Source: a virus. Taken from it: a stretch of DNA of 48,347 nucleotides. The notes under the pieces were generated by a model. That model did not search any database. It was not told the origin of the DNA and saw only the letters and a program-made list of their open reading frames with translations. This document shows positions 17,342-24,092 of this stretch, piece by piece. Where the stretch lies: IMG/VR virus record IMGVR_UViG_3300025525_000047, positions 1-48,347 of that record. One strand, given 5' to 3'. The translations under genes and the position numbers were made by a program. How positions within the stretch are numbered: position 1 is the first letter of the stretch; the number at the start of each line of letters is the position of its first letter.

Positions 17342-17411
17342 GTAAAGTTAGGTTCTAAAGTAGCGTGTTATTATAACACTCACTAAAAATCTAGTTTATT
17401 ACTGATAATCA
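17342..17411 (-). promoter_or_regulatory. Late promoter region B (dyads plus TAACTTTAC)
   Basis: On the minus strand the order is TGATNATCA-type dyad (17411-17403), then GTGTT-N5-AACAC dyad (17379-17365) followed by GC, 12 bases, then TAACTTTAC (17350-17342). If the last element takes the place of the Bacteroidota TAnnTTTG box, transcription begins near 17338 and the GTGTT dyad covers about -27 to -41, replacing the usual TTTG at -33. The scaffold ATG is at 17310. The same layout occurs at 34008-34088. I infer a promoter read by a phage-modified polymerase or activated by a dimeric regulator. Confidence 0.65.
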
Positions 17412-17447
17412 ATTAAAAATAAATACAAAAAAATTTATTAAAAATTG

Positions 17448-17477
17448 TTGTATTTAATAAAACAATTCGTATATTTG
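17448..17477 (+). promoter_or_regulatory. Bacteroidota-type promoter for the small plus-strand genes
   Basis: TTG at 17448-17450, 19 bases, then TATATTTG at 17470-17477, an exact TAnnTTTG box. Transcription would start near 17484, giving a leader of about 24 bases to the ATG at 17508. It points away from late promoter B, so the two form a divergent pair. Confidence 0.7.
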
Positions 17478-17507
17478 TAAGGAAATAACACTTAAAACTT
17501 AAAAATC

Positions 17508-17549
17508 ATGACAGTACAAGGATTAATCGAACAGCTTGATGCCGGATGA
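17508..17549 (+). pseudogene. N-terminal fragment of a frameshifted small gene (MTVQGLIEQL...)
   Basis: Directly downstream of the plus-strand promoter an ATG opens a 13-codon frame reading MTVQGLIEQLDAG then TGA. This is the beginning expected for a small conserved Bacteroidota protein (MTVxxLIExL), but it stops at once. The following frame, offset by one base, continues with MPDDFSFGYEV, which is what such a protein would have next. A single-base indel near 17538, or a +1 shift of the ribosome, would join the two. Confidence 0.5.
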
Positions 17550-17766
17550 TTTCAGCTTTGGTTATGAAGTAAATCCATTGATATTTACCACCGGAGGAAT
17601 ACCTCACCTTAAACCCATTAGCAAACAGCAGTCCATTGCTTGGCAGGTTTGGCATAATGAGAAAGGTGAACCAAAGCCTGTTAATGGCCATAAAGTTGAA
17701 CACATCAACGAAAAGAAAATTCCAGTTCCGGTATTTGCACCGGGCATGCAGTTAACATTATTCTAA
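17539..17766 (+). CDS. Small protein, main part of a frameshifted gene upstream of symE-like
   Basis: About 75 residues from the ATG at 17539 (MPDDFSFGYEVNPLIF); a TTG one codon earlier is also in frame. The body (KQQSIAWQVWHNEKGEPKPVNGHKVEHI) looks like real coding sequence and ends in PVFAPGMQLTLF. It is the +1 continuation of the short frame at 17508. It may be translated from its own start by coupling or be a decayed gene. It lies 10 bases upstream of the SymE-like gene and is transcribed with it. I do not recognise a function. Confidence 0.6.
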   Translation: MPDDFSFGYEVNPLIFTTGGIPHLKPISKQQSIAWQVWHNEKGEPKPVNGHKVEHINEKKIPVPVFAPGMQLTLF

Positions 17767-17776
17767 ATCTATAAAC

Positions 17777-17965
17777 ATGAAAATTAGAGAGATAAAAGTC
17801 AGAGAACACATTGAATCTCCTCGGAAAACCAGTAAGTTCCGTTCTAAAGCTATTCCAAAGCCTCAGCTGGTTCTAACAGGCCATTGGCTTAAAGAAGCCG
17901 GTATAGAGTCTGGGAATACCGTTAGGATTCAAGTTCTACAAGATCGACTGGTTATAACATCATAG
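17777..17965 (+). CDS. SymE-like small protein (type I toxin family)
   Basis: A 62-residue protein whose C-terminal half carries the SymE signature: PKPQLVLTGHWLKEAGIESG, then NTVRIQVLQDRLVI. SymE proteins have an AbrB-like swapped-hairpin fold; the E. coli member is SOS-induced, associates with the nucleoid and is kept silent by an antisense RNA. The N-terminal basic part (KVREHIESPRKTSKFRSKA) fits nucleic-acid binding. No antisense promoter was identified here. It is co-directional with the small gene before it. A DNA-binding role in the phage rather than a toxin is equally possible. Confidence 0.75.
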   Translation: MKIREIKVREHIESPRKTSKFRSKAIPKPQLVLTGHWLKEAGIESGNTVRIQVLQDRLVITS

Positions 17966-17986
17966 TTTAACAAAGCTTTGATCTTA

Positions 17987-18008
17987 AGCAGGCAATTAAT
18001 TGTCTGCT
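17987..18008. repeat. 22-base near-perfect palindrome after the symE-like gene
   Basis: AGCAGGCAATT / AATTGTCTGCT pair over eleven bases with one G-T wobble. It lies 22 bases past the SymE-like stop. It has no loop and no T-run longer than three, so it is a poor terminator; it may be a weak terminator, an operator for the next gene, or a binding site. Confidence 0.5.
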
Positions 18009-18066
18009 ACTTTAGTCCCTAATTCCATTCAGAAATCATAAATTTACACACTCAATTAAAAACACA

Positions 18067-18309
18067 ATGACAAAGCAGCAAAGGAAAGTATATCACGTCG
18101 AATTTAAGGGCACCGGAAGGCATTACTACTTCGGAAGCCTTGCCGCAATATTTGATCGCTTTACTATTGACCAGATAGGCGTTGAGATATCAACATTTTG
18201 GTATGATCATGACTTTGACCTAAGCCCATACCAGAACGATAAAGTAATTGTCCGGTTTGGGTATCTGGTTGCCAAAGAAGGAAGGAGGGGTGGAAGGAAA
18301 GTCCAATAA
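18067..18309 (+). CDS. Small conserved Bacteroidota phage protein, unknown function
   Basis: An 80-residue protein starting at the ATG at 18067. The pattern YHVEFKGTGRHYYFGSLAAIFDRFT followed by IGVEISTFW and, near the end, KVIVRFGYLVAK..GGRK resembles a family of small proteins common in Bacteroidota phages and mobile elements, in which a GSLxAIY segment is typical. It is probably a small winged or HTH-like DNA-binding protein, but this is inference. A separate promoter is not clear; it may be read from the 17448 promoter through the palindrome. It converges with the toxin gene at 18346. Confidence 0.7.
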   Translation: MTKQQRKVYHVEFKGTGRHYYFGSLAAIFDRFTIDQIGVEISTFWYDHDFDLSPYQNDKVIVRFGYLVAKEGRRGGRKVQ

Positions 18310-18345
18310 TTATGGAATCTCAATTAATGTCTAAAATTATAGCGA

Positions 18346-18783
18346 TTAAAGCTTTCTCAGAAGCTTTTTTGGAATATCATTTATATCGCTTTTATAAATA
18401 CCATCTAAAAGTCTATTGTATTCTTCTTCTGACAAATTCCCAGTGACGTTTAGCACACCTTGACCAACTTTCTCATAAAGTTTTCTTTTTGTTGCTGAGA
18501 AATATTGATTACAGTCGACGTATGTATCGTTAGTTAACCCATTTGATCCATTAGGTTCAATGTATACTAAGCTATCAAGATGTAACCCACTATTTTCAAA
18601 ATAATTTATCTTTTTATCTAACTGAGTGGTGCAGACACAAAGGTAATTATGTTCATCTTCAATAGCAACAACAATATAATAATGAGGGATTTCAATATTA
18701 ATAAATTCAGGTGCTACAATTTTGTAAATTACACCTAACTTTAAGGTGCTATTAATTACAAATTCAGCAGGGAAGTCCATCAT
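18346..18783 (-). CDS. MazF/PemK-like toxin candidate, partner of the Panacea protein
   Basis: A 145-residue protein whose ATG overlaps the last base(s) of the upstream Panacea gene (TAATG). The strand order looks like the PemK/MazF barrel: LGVIYKIVAPEFI, PHYYIVVAIEDEHNYLCVCTTQ, then DTYVDCNQYFSATKRKLYEKVGQGVLNVTGNLSEEEYNRLLDGI, where the last part matches the family's closing (…G.L…LSEEEY…L..). MazF-type toxins are ribonucleases. The catalytic residues cannot be assigned reliably by eye. Its place right after a Panacea antitoxin supports a toxin role. Confidence 0.65.
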   Translation of the reverse strand: MMDFPAEFVINSTLKLGVIYKIVAPEFINIEIPHYYIVVAIEDEHNYLCVCTTQLDKKINYFENSGLHLDSLVYIEPNGSNGLTNDTYVDCNQYFSATKRKLYEKVGQGVLNVTGNLSEEEYNRLLDGIYKSDINDIPKKLLRKL

Positions 18784-19349
18784 TAATCTTTCAATATTGA
18801 TTGAAGAGAGGAATTGTAATTGTATCTTGAAATGGAATTTTGAACTTCCTCAGCAGTAATGAAATCATTAAAAATCCCAGCACTTACATCCTCAAAAAAA
18901 TCTGTGATCACCATTTCATAACTATTTGGCATTGATTCGTTTAATAATTCTTTTTCATACCTCTTCCATTCCGGAAACTCATGTGACAAATCACGAAGTT
19001 TTATTGAGTCCATTGAGCCAAATTTGTTCCAAACGTATTCAAAAACCTTAATGTCAGAATTGGAAAAGTACTCTTTATCAAAATCTTTTAAAGCTTTAAT
19101 TTTGAAGCCGTTTACCGTGAAGAAATCGACTATAGAAACTCTTGAAATATCTATGGTATTTGAAGGAACTGGCCCATGAGGCAAAGCACTGTATTTATCT
19201 CTTGTTATGAGACGTCCATATTTATTCAAATGAATTCTATCTGAAAGCCAAAGAAGTTTCATTAATTTTAATCGATCAAGTGTATTGTCATCGCCTCTAA
19301 AAGCAAAAAACAATATTGAATTAATAATTTTGGAAGTACTGGAATTCAT
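18783..19349 (-). CDS. Panacea-domain antitoxin (SocA / DUF4065 family)
   Basis: A 188-residue protein with the Panacea signature: LDRLKLMKLLWLSDRIHL at about 24-41 and the SALPHGPVPSNTID block at about 54-67. Panacea proteins are antitoxins that pair with many unrelated toxins; Caulobacter SocA is a proteolytic adaptor of the family. It is encoded first, with the MazF-like toxin overlapping its stop, the usual antitoxin-toxin order. A clear promoter lies 24 bases upstream (19373-19405). Confidence 0.85.
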   Translation of the reverse strand: MNSSTSKIINSILFFAFRGDDNTLDRLKLMKLLWLSDRIHLNKYGRLITRDKYSALPHGPVPSNTIDISRVSIVDFFTVNGFKIKALKDFDKEYFSNSDIKVFEYVWNKFGSMDSIKLRDLSHEFPEWKRYEKELLNESMPNSYEMVITDFFEDVSAGIFNDFITAEEVQNSISRYNYNSSLQSILKD

Positions 19350-19372
19350 TTCTTACAGTCTGTTTCTTAGAA

Positions 19373-19405
19373 CAAAAGTAATACATATTAAACAAAAGAA
19401 CCAAA
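19373..19405 (-). promoter_or_regulatory. Bacteroidota-type promoter of the toxin-antitoxin pair
   Basis: On the minus strand TTTG (19405-19402), 21 bases, then TACTTTTG (19380-19373), an exact TAnnTTTG box. It lies in the 64-base gap between the restriction enzyme stop and the Panacea ATG at 19349. Transcription should start near 19368. The pair is thus expressed independently of the R-M genes. Confidence 0.75.
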
Positions 19406-19413
19406 TTTTTGAG

Positions 19414-20352
19414 TTATTTTCTAGGTCCTAAAAACCTATCCCCATTGAAATGAATCAAGTGATCAGGTATATCCATTAACCAAACCTCTGTTTCCCATGC
19501 GATGTTGTTTGAGTGCTTTTTAAACTCAGCCATATCAGGAAAGGCCGTCACATATATCTTTCCAGCAGAACAGTGCTTTAAAAGATCGTCTATTTCGACA
19601 ATTCGTTTTGGAGAAACAGGGCCATGAGAGGTCACAGCTTCAATCAAAAACAACCAGTTTCTATTTTTATCATAAATTACTACATCCGGTAGCTTGCTGT
19701 GTTGATCAATAGGAATATTAAGTGAGTTAAGTGTTTCTTGATCAAGATATAAATTCTTTTTTGCAGTGTCACCAAGATAAAGCAATAGTCCTCCGGGAGC
19801 AAACCTTGTTGCAAACTTTTCAATTATTGCTGCCTGAACCTCATTATGTCGACCAGAGGAAAGATTGATAGTTTCACCGCTTTGTAATCGAACCGGGATT
19901 TGGTTCATCTTCCTTTCTTTAATGTAGATTTCCGATAGCTTTACATAGGAGTCAAGAAAAATTGAAAGTTCATTTTCCCATTTCAGCGTACCGTATGTTT
20001 GAACCACTTTTAAGAACTGAGGAGTTAATGCATAATGAGCACGTGGACTATTCACTGGCAAATCAGGAATATCTGGATTGTAGTTTGCAATCCGAGCTTG
20101 CACGAATTGATGTAAAACTTGTCTTCTGAATGTTTCTCTTGTGTTAGGCGCATAGCTTTTGCTGTAGTGCTCGTTTACGAATGACATTATGCCTTTTGTG
20201 ACAGTTAAACTTCTACCTGTTGCATATTCCCAAGAATCATCCTCTTTTATCTGTGCCAATGCAAGTAGAGTTAAGCCTGACAATTCATTACATTGTGCGG
20301 GTGGAAGCCCTAAGGCTGAAAGAATTTCTTGAGATTCCCTAATTTTGGTCAT
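19414..20352 (-). CDS. Type II restriction endonuclease, BsuBI/PstI family
   Basis: A 312-residue enzyme with the family's signature in its C-terminal half: LPDVVIYDKN at 221-230 and FLIEAVTSHGPVSPKR at 235-250, which supply the PD...E nuclease core. The N-terminal half contains a helical domain with TRETFRRQ at 71-78, as in the family. BsuBI and PstI cut CTGCAG, and if this member does too, the phage's own DNA needs protection: CTGCAG occurs for example at 2205, 4988, 14988, 24656, 27321, 33597, 35668, 37351 and 45863. It is encoded 6 bases after the methyltransferase. Confidence 0.9.
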   Translation of the reverse strand: MTKIRESQEILSALGLPPAQCNELSGLTLLALAQIKEDDSWEYATGRSLTVTKGIMSFVNEHYSKSYAPNTRETFRRQVLHQFVQARIANYNPDIPDLPVNSPRAHYALTPQFLKVVQTYGTLKWENELSIFLDSYVKLSEIYIKERKMNQIPVRLQSGETINLSSGRHNEVQAAIIEKFATRFAPGGLLLYLGDTAKKNLYLDQETLNSLNIPIDQHSKLPDVVIYDKNRNWLFLIEAVTSHGPVSPKRIVEIDDLLKHCSAGKIYVTAFPDMAEFKKHSNNIAWETEVWLMDIPDHLIHFNGDRFLGPRK

Positions 20353-20358
20353 TTTGTG

Positions 20359-21948
20359 TCAAAGATTAATATGAAGTATATTTTTTATCAGAAGATTAAC
20401 ATTATCCATGCTGTAATTATTTGATTCAATTAATCGTTCTCCAATTTTTAAAATGAGTTCATAAGGAGGTAATTTCATCTCTCTTATTTCCGTTGCACTT
20501 ACATTTACGTTACCATTAAAAGACTGAAAATAAATATTATACAGGTCACTATTCAGTAAAGCACAAAGACCTATTACCTCAGTTTTTTTCATACAGCCAT
20601 TCTTTCGATAAATATAATTCAGTTTGTTTTCAAGACCTATCAATTTATATTCCTGATCATCAGAAAAAAATGGGGCTGCTATTAATCTACTTTTGTCATC
20701 CTTTGAACTAAACCTTCTAAGGATAATGTAATCCTTGGCCGGAACAAGAATTGACATTGATTCCGGACAAAATTCTATGAATTGACCTTTCCCTTTTATC
20801 ATTTTTGGCCATTCGATCTTCATTTTACAGATATTTTGTAGCCAAAATAAACTAACGCTTTGCACATCCTTACTAGGTTGGTCCTGTATGAATTTTATTG
20901 CCCTGAAAGAAACAACAGGCCCTGTTGAAACATGAATATCGAAGTCTCTTATTGTATTGTGCCAAGAGTTAACAAGCGAAAAAACAATTTCTTCACGTTT
21001 GTTTGAAGGAATGTGTAATATTTTTTCAGTCGAATTAAAGTCAATCAGTTCTTTGAGTAAATAGGATTTGCTATCTGAATTTGCGATATCTTCAACCCCG
21101 TTACTTGAAGAAATTTTCACAACGATGTCTTCAGCTTTTGATTGTTTAACAGCCCTAAGTATCAAAGTCTCTTGCAAGACACTATCTCGGTTGAAGGCAT
21201 CTTTTCGTGAGTTAAAGAGATGGATATTTGTAATAACTACATTCTTGAAAAACTCTAACCGAAAGGATTTAAAGTAGTTGCCTGAGGCAAAACTTCTTGG
21301 TGTGATGAAAATCAACTCCCCATATCTCTTGAGTAGTTTGGAAGATATCCCAAGAAATAATGCATAGATATTTGGCTGGCCACTTACCAACTCTTTTGCG
21401 GCTATTGCCTTCTCATCATCCCGTGACAGCTTGAAATAAGGAGGGTTTGAAATAATTATATCATAGAATTTCGGAAAAAAAGTTGATTCTTGCTCAAAAT
21501 ACCCATGGTTCTGAATCCTGAGAACAGTGGAGTTTGTTGTTACAAAATCTGTCTTTATAATAGTGTAAATTAACACTTTACCATTTGCCTTTACCCATGA
21601 TTGAAGATATGAAAGAGCCTGCTCAGTGTATGGAATGATTTCTTCATCAGTTTCATAACCTACCAAATTGATGTTTTCAACTTCATTACTGTGTAAAATA
21701 AGTTTTTCAACTAAAGCACAAGAAAGCACCCCCAAACCAATGCCTGGGTCACAAATATCCATACTTCGACTTTTAAACTGAGAAAGTGATGCCATAAGCT
21801 TAGCAACTTTCGTTGGTGTAAAAAACTGACCTTTGACTTTTTTACCCTTAACAGCATGACTGTTTGAGTAGATTACTCCAAGTCTATCAGCATAGCAACT
21901 TGGTAGTTCATTTTTTATCGAGGGGTGTGTAAGTATTAAATTGAGCAT
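20359..21948 (-). CDS. N6-adenine DNA methyltransferase of the R-M pair
   Basis: A 529-residue methyltransferase. SAM-binding motif I is DPGIGLGVLS at 67-76, preceded by the GQFFTPTKVAKLMASL motif (40-55) usual in this group, and the catalytic motif IV is NPPY at 168-171. The C-terminal part (beyond 300) should be the target-recognition domain. With the BsuBI/PstI nuclease downstream it forms a type II system expected to methylate the A of CTGCAG. The methyltransferase is translated first, which lets modification precede restriction. No controller protein gene was seen. Confidence 0.9.
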   Translation of the reverse strand: MLNLILTHPSIKNELPSCYADRLGVIYSNSHAVKGKKVKGQFFTPTKVAKLMASLSQFKSRSMDICDPGIGLGVLSCALVEKLILHSNEVENINLVGYETDEEIIPYTEQALSYLQSWVKANGKVLIYTIIKTDFVTTNSTVLRIQNHGYFEQESTFFPKFYDIIISNPPYFKLSRDDEKAIAAKELVSGQPNIYALFLGISSKLLKRYGELIFITPRSFASGNYFKSFRLEFFKNVVITNIHLFNSRKDAFNRDSVLQETLILRAVKQSKAEDIVVKISSSNGVEDIANSDSKSYLLKELIDFNSTEKILHIPSNKREEIVFSLVNSWHNTIRDFDIHVSTGPVVSFRAIKFIQDQPSKDVQSVSLFWLQNICKMKIEWPKMIKGKGQFIEFCPESMSILVPAKDYIILRRFSSKDDKSRLIAAPFFSDDQEYKLIGLENKLNYIYRKNGCMKKTEVIGLCALLNSDLYNIYFQSFNGNVNVSATEIREMKLPPYELILKIGERLIESNNYSMDNVNLLIKNILHINL

Positions 21949-21968
21949 CTTGTCTACTTGAGGAGAAT

Positions 21969-23270
21969 TTATAATTTGAATATATCCATGGAAAGAAACG
22001 AGAGCTTATCATCAACGAAACAAAGATCCTCATTAAAGCCAAAAACACGGCAAATTCGTTGTGATACATACTTTCCAATGTTATGAATATCTTTCTCAGT
22101 TAATTTTGCTGGGGAAACCTTTCTCGAAATCTTAAAGTTCTGATGTTGTCGATTATTTATACTATTTCGCATATGAATATGCCTAAGGTCGTACTGGTTA
22201 TGAACTCCATATGGATAGTAGTTTAGTACATTTTTAAAGCTTATCTGAAATAAGCATTCTTCACTGATTCCAAAATGTTGATAAACTAACCTTAAGAACC
22301 CTAAAAACATCATAGAATAACCAACTATTGGAGTTAGATGAATTTCAACTTGATTATGGGGAACTTCGTTTCGATCTTTGCATAGACGAGTAAAAGAACT
22401 CGAAAATCCAGCCTCAACAAAACCGTTTTCTAACATTTCAAGATAAGATGTGGGGTATGAATCTATTCTATTGTTTATGATAACAATGCCGTCAATTTTA
22501 TGCTCGTAGTCGTCATGTACAAAAAATAAACGTTTATCTGGAAATGGGAGGTGTCCTAAAGAGTTCTTTTCAAACCAACTATGAATACTGTTGGTACTTA
22601 TTTCTATTTTCTCGTTAAACAGTTCACTGGGAACTAAAGTAAACAAAACAACTGGTTTCTTATAGTCAGTTTTGGTGTGAATATCTGAGAAAAGCTGCTT
22701 TGAATTAAAATTGTCTGCAAATTGCTCACTATCTATGTCCAGTAAATTACGGGAGGTTAAAAAACTATTGAACTGGTCTAACCTGCTTCTTGAATTATCA
22801 AACATGTCTCTAATTTCATAATGTTTTGCAACATCAATTTTGTCATTACGTCTTATATGATAGGTGTTCTTATCCCTCACCATGTGAGGTTTATTCTTAC
22901 TTTCTGGAACCTGAATAATGAGAATTACTTTCAGATTGTCTGGGATAGGTATGATAACCGGGTCAACGTAGTGAATTGGGGGCTCAATATTTGATGAGAT
23001 GATCTGGTTGAACCATTCAATAACAGGCCTTCCATTTATTTCGGCTTCAACCCCAATAATTTCAAGTTTATCCGAAATACCGAAAACAAGAAATCCACCA
23101 GTTGCATTGGAAAATGCGGACAAATCTTTAGCAAGTTGTGTCTTGCCTCTATCGGATAAATCAATATTCTCTTTATAATCGAGGTACTGACCTTCCTTTT
23201 CTTTTGTATTTACAACTAAATCATAAATGTCGTCGTAATTTAATTCTGAAACTTTCTTTGAAAATATCAT
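21969..23270 (-). CDS. AlbA_2 (Schlafen-type) domain protein, possible defence component
   Basis: A 433-residue protein whose first ~150 residues are an AlbA_2 domain: EGQYLDYKENIDLSD at 26-40, AFSNATGGFLVFGIS at 52-66, and YHIRRNDKIDVA further on. AlbA_2/Schlafen domains bind nucleic acid and some cleave RNA. The rest (about 160-433) is not a family I recognise and may be the effector or sensor. It stands 5 bases after the 225-residue gene and 20 bases before the methyltransferase, so it is part of the same cargo run. A defence role is inferred from the neighbours. Confidence 0.75.
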   Translation of the reverse strand: MIFSKKVSELNYDDIYDLVVNTKEKEGQYLDYKENIDLSDRGKTQLAKDLSAFSNATGGFLVFGISDKLEIIGVEAEINGRPVIEWFNQIISSNIEPPIHYVDPVIIPIPDNLKVILIIQVPESKNKPHMVRDKNTYHIRRNDKIDVAKHYEIRDMFDNSRSRLDQFNSFLTSRNLLDIDSEQFADNFNSKQLFSDIHTKTDYKKPVVLFTLVPSELFNEKIEISTNSIHSWFEKNSLGHLPFPDKRLFFVHDDYEHKIDGIVIINNRIDSYPTSYLEMLENGFVEAGFSSSFTRLCKDRNEVPHNQVEIHLTPIVGYSMMFLGFLRLVYQHFGISEECLFQISFKNVLNYYPYGVHNQYDLRHIHMRNSINNRQHQNFKISRKVSPAKLTEKDIHNIGKYVSQRICRVFGFNEDLCFVDDKLSFLSMDIFKL

Positions 23271-23275
23271 TTTTC

Positions 23276-23953
23276 TTATTTTTTTGGTAGACCAATGCCA
23301 ACTGCAATACCATTGACCACTTCAGCGCTTTTTACTTTGATTGCAATATCTGTTAAGTTTCCAATGTTAACAATAAACGGCTTATTTGATTGACCTCTAA
23401 TAAAAATTCTGAATTCCTTCTGATAATCATACTTGATTGATTTTATAAAAGGACTCAATTCACCTTCATAAGTGTTAAAATCTGTGTAAGTTATTGGTTC
23501 ATATTGATATTTCTTGTGTTTTCTCTTTAGTGCTTTCTCTAGTCTTATGAAAAACTCTGGGATATTGTATATAAGCATTGCGCTGTTGCCAAAACGAGCG
23601 AGAGAGGGATTTAGAGTAATTGGATGAATCTTAAAGTCTTCATTAATTAACGAATAGTCTATATCATCACGAGTTATTGCTGACATGCAGTACAAATTAC
23701 CATTGAATGAACCATCATCAACATAAAGCTGAGCTTTAGTATTAAACTCCAAGGAAATACCTTCATTTTCAATTTTTAACCAATCAATTTGCTTTATGTA
23801 GGTTTTACATTCATTTTCGTCACCTCTTGTATAGTTATCATCTACTTCTCTAAAATACTTAACTGTATTGCAATACACTGTTCCATGTTGAAGTAAATTA
23901 TCAATGTTTTCTTCAGAACCAAATTTAAATAAAAAAACTAAAGTTACTGTCAT
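23276..23953 (-). CDS. Unknown cargo protein paired with the AlbA_2 protein
   Basis: A 225-residue protein without signal peptide or membrane segment. Visible features are GTVYCNTVKYFREVDDNYTRGDENE at about 24-48, where a YF-R-x-x-D-D...RGD-x-x-E pattern stands out, and KSIKYDYQKEFRIFIRG near 170-187. I have an impression of similar proteins of this layout in bacterial islands but know no function. An enzyme acting on nucleotide or NAD-like substrates is conceivable from the paired acidic and arginine motifs, but this is speculation. It is the first gene of the cargo run and lies downstream of the late operon A terminator. Confidence 0.65.
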   Translation of the reverse strand: MTVTLVFLFKFGSEENIDNLLQHGTVYCNTVKYFREVDDNYTRGDENECKTYIKQIDWLKIENEGISLEFNTKAQLYVDDGSFNGNLYCMSAITRDDIDYSLINEDFKIHPITLNPSLARFGNSAMLIYNIPEFFIRLEKALKRKHKKYQYEPITYTDFNTYEGELSPFIKSIKYDYQKEFRIFIRGQSNKPFIVNIGNLTDIAIKVKSAEVVNGIAVGIGLPKK

Positions 23954-24006
23954 AAGGCTAAATGAGTGAATATGTCACAAAAACCTAAGTTATGATGATT
24001 GATCCA

Positions 24007-24024
24007 CGAAAATAAATATTTTCG
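24007..24024. repeat. Inverted repeat upstream of the cargo genes
   Basis: CGAAAAT, four bases, ATTTTCG: a 7-base AT-rich perfect stem. It lies 54 bases upstream of the 225-residue cargo gene and 8 bases after the late operon A terminator. It may be an operator for the cargo promoter. No clear TAnnTTTG box is visible in this gap. Confidence 0.45.
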
Positions 24025-24031
24025 CTACACG

Positions 24032-24065
24032 AAAAACAGCCCCCGAGAAATAATTCCGGAGGCTG
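24032..24065 (-). terminator. Terminator of late operon A
   Basis: On the minus strand a stem of nine pairs (CAGCCTCCG with CGGGGGCTG, one G-T pair) encloses an 11-base loop and is followed by five Ts. It lies 28 bases after the stop of the MuF gene. It ends the terminase-portal-MuF transcript before the cargo island. Confidence 0.8.
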
Positions 24066-24092
24066 CCAACCAAAAAACAACTAACCTAAAAT

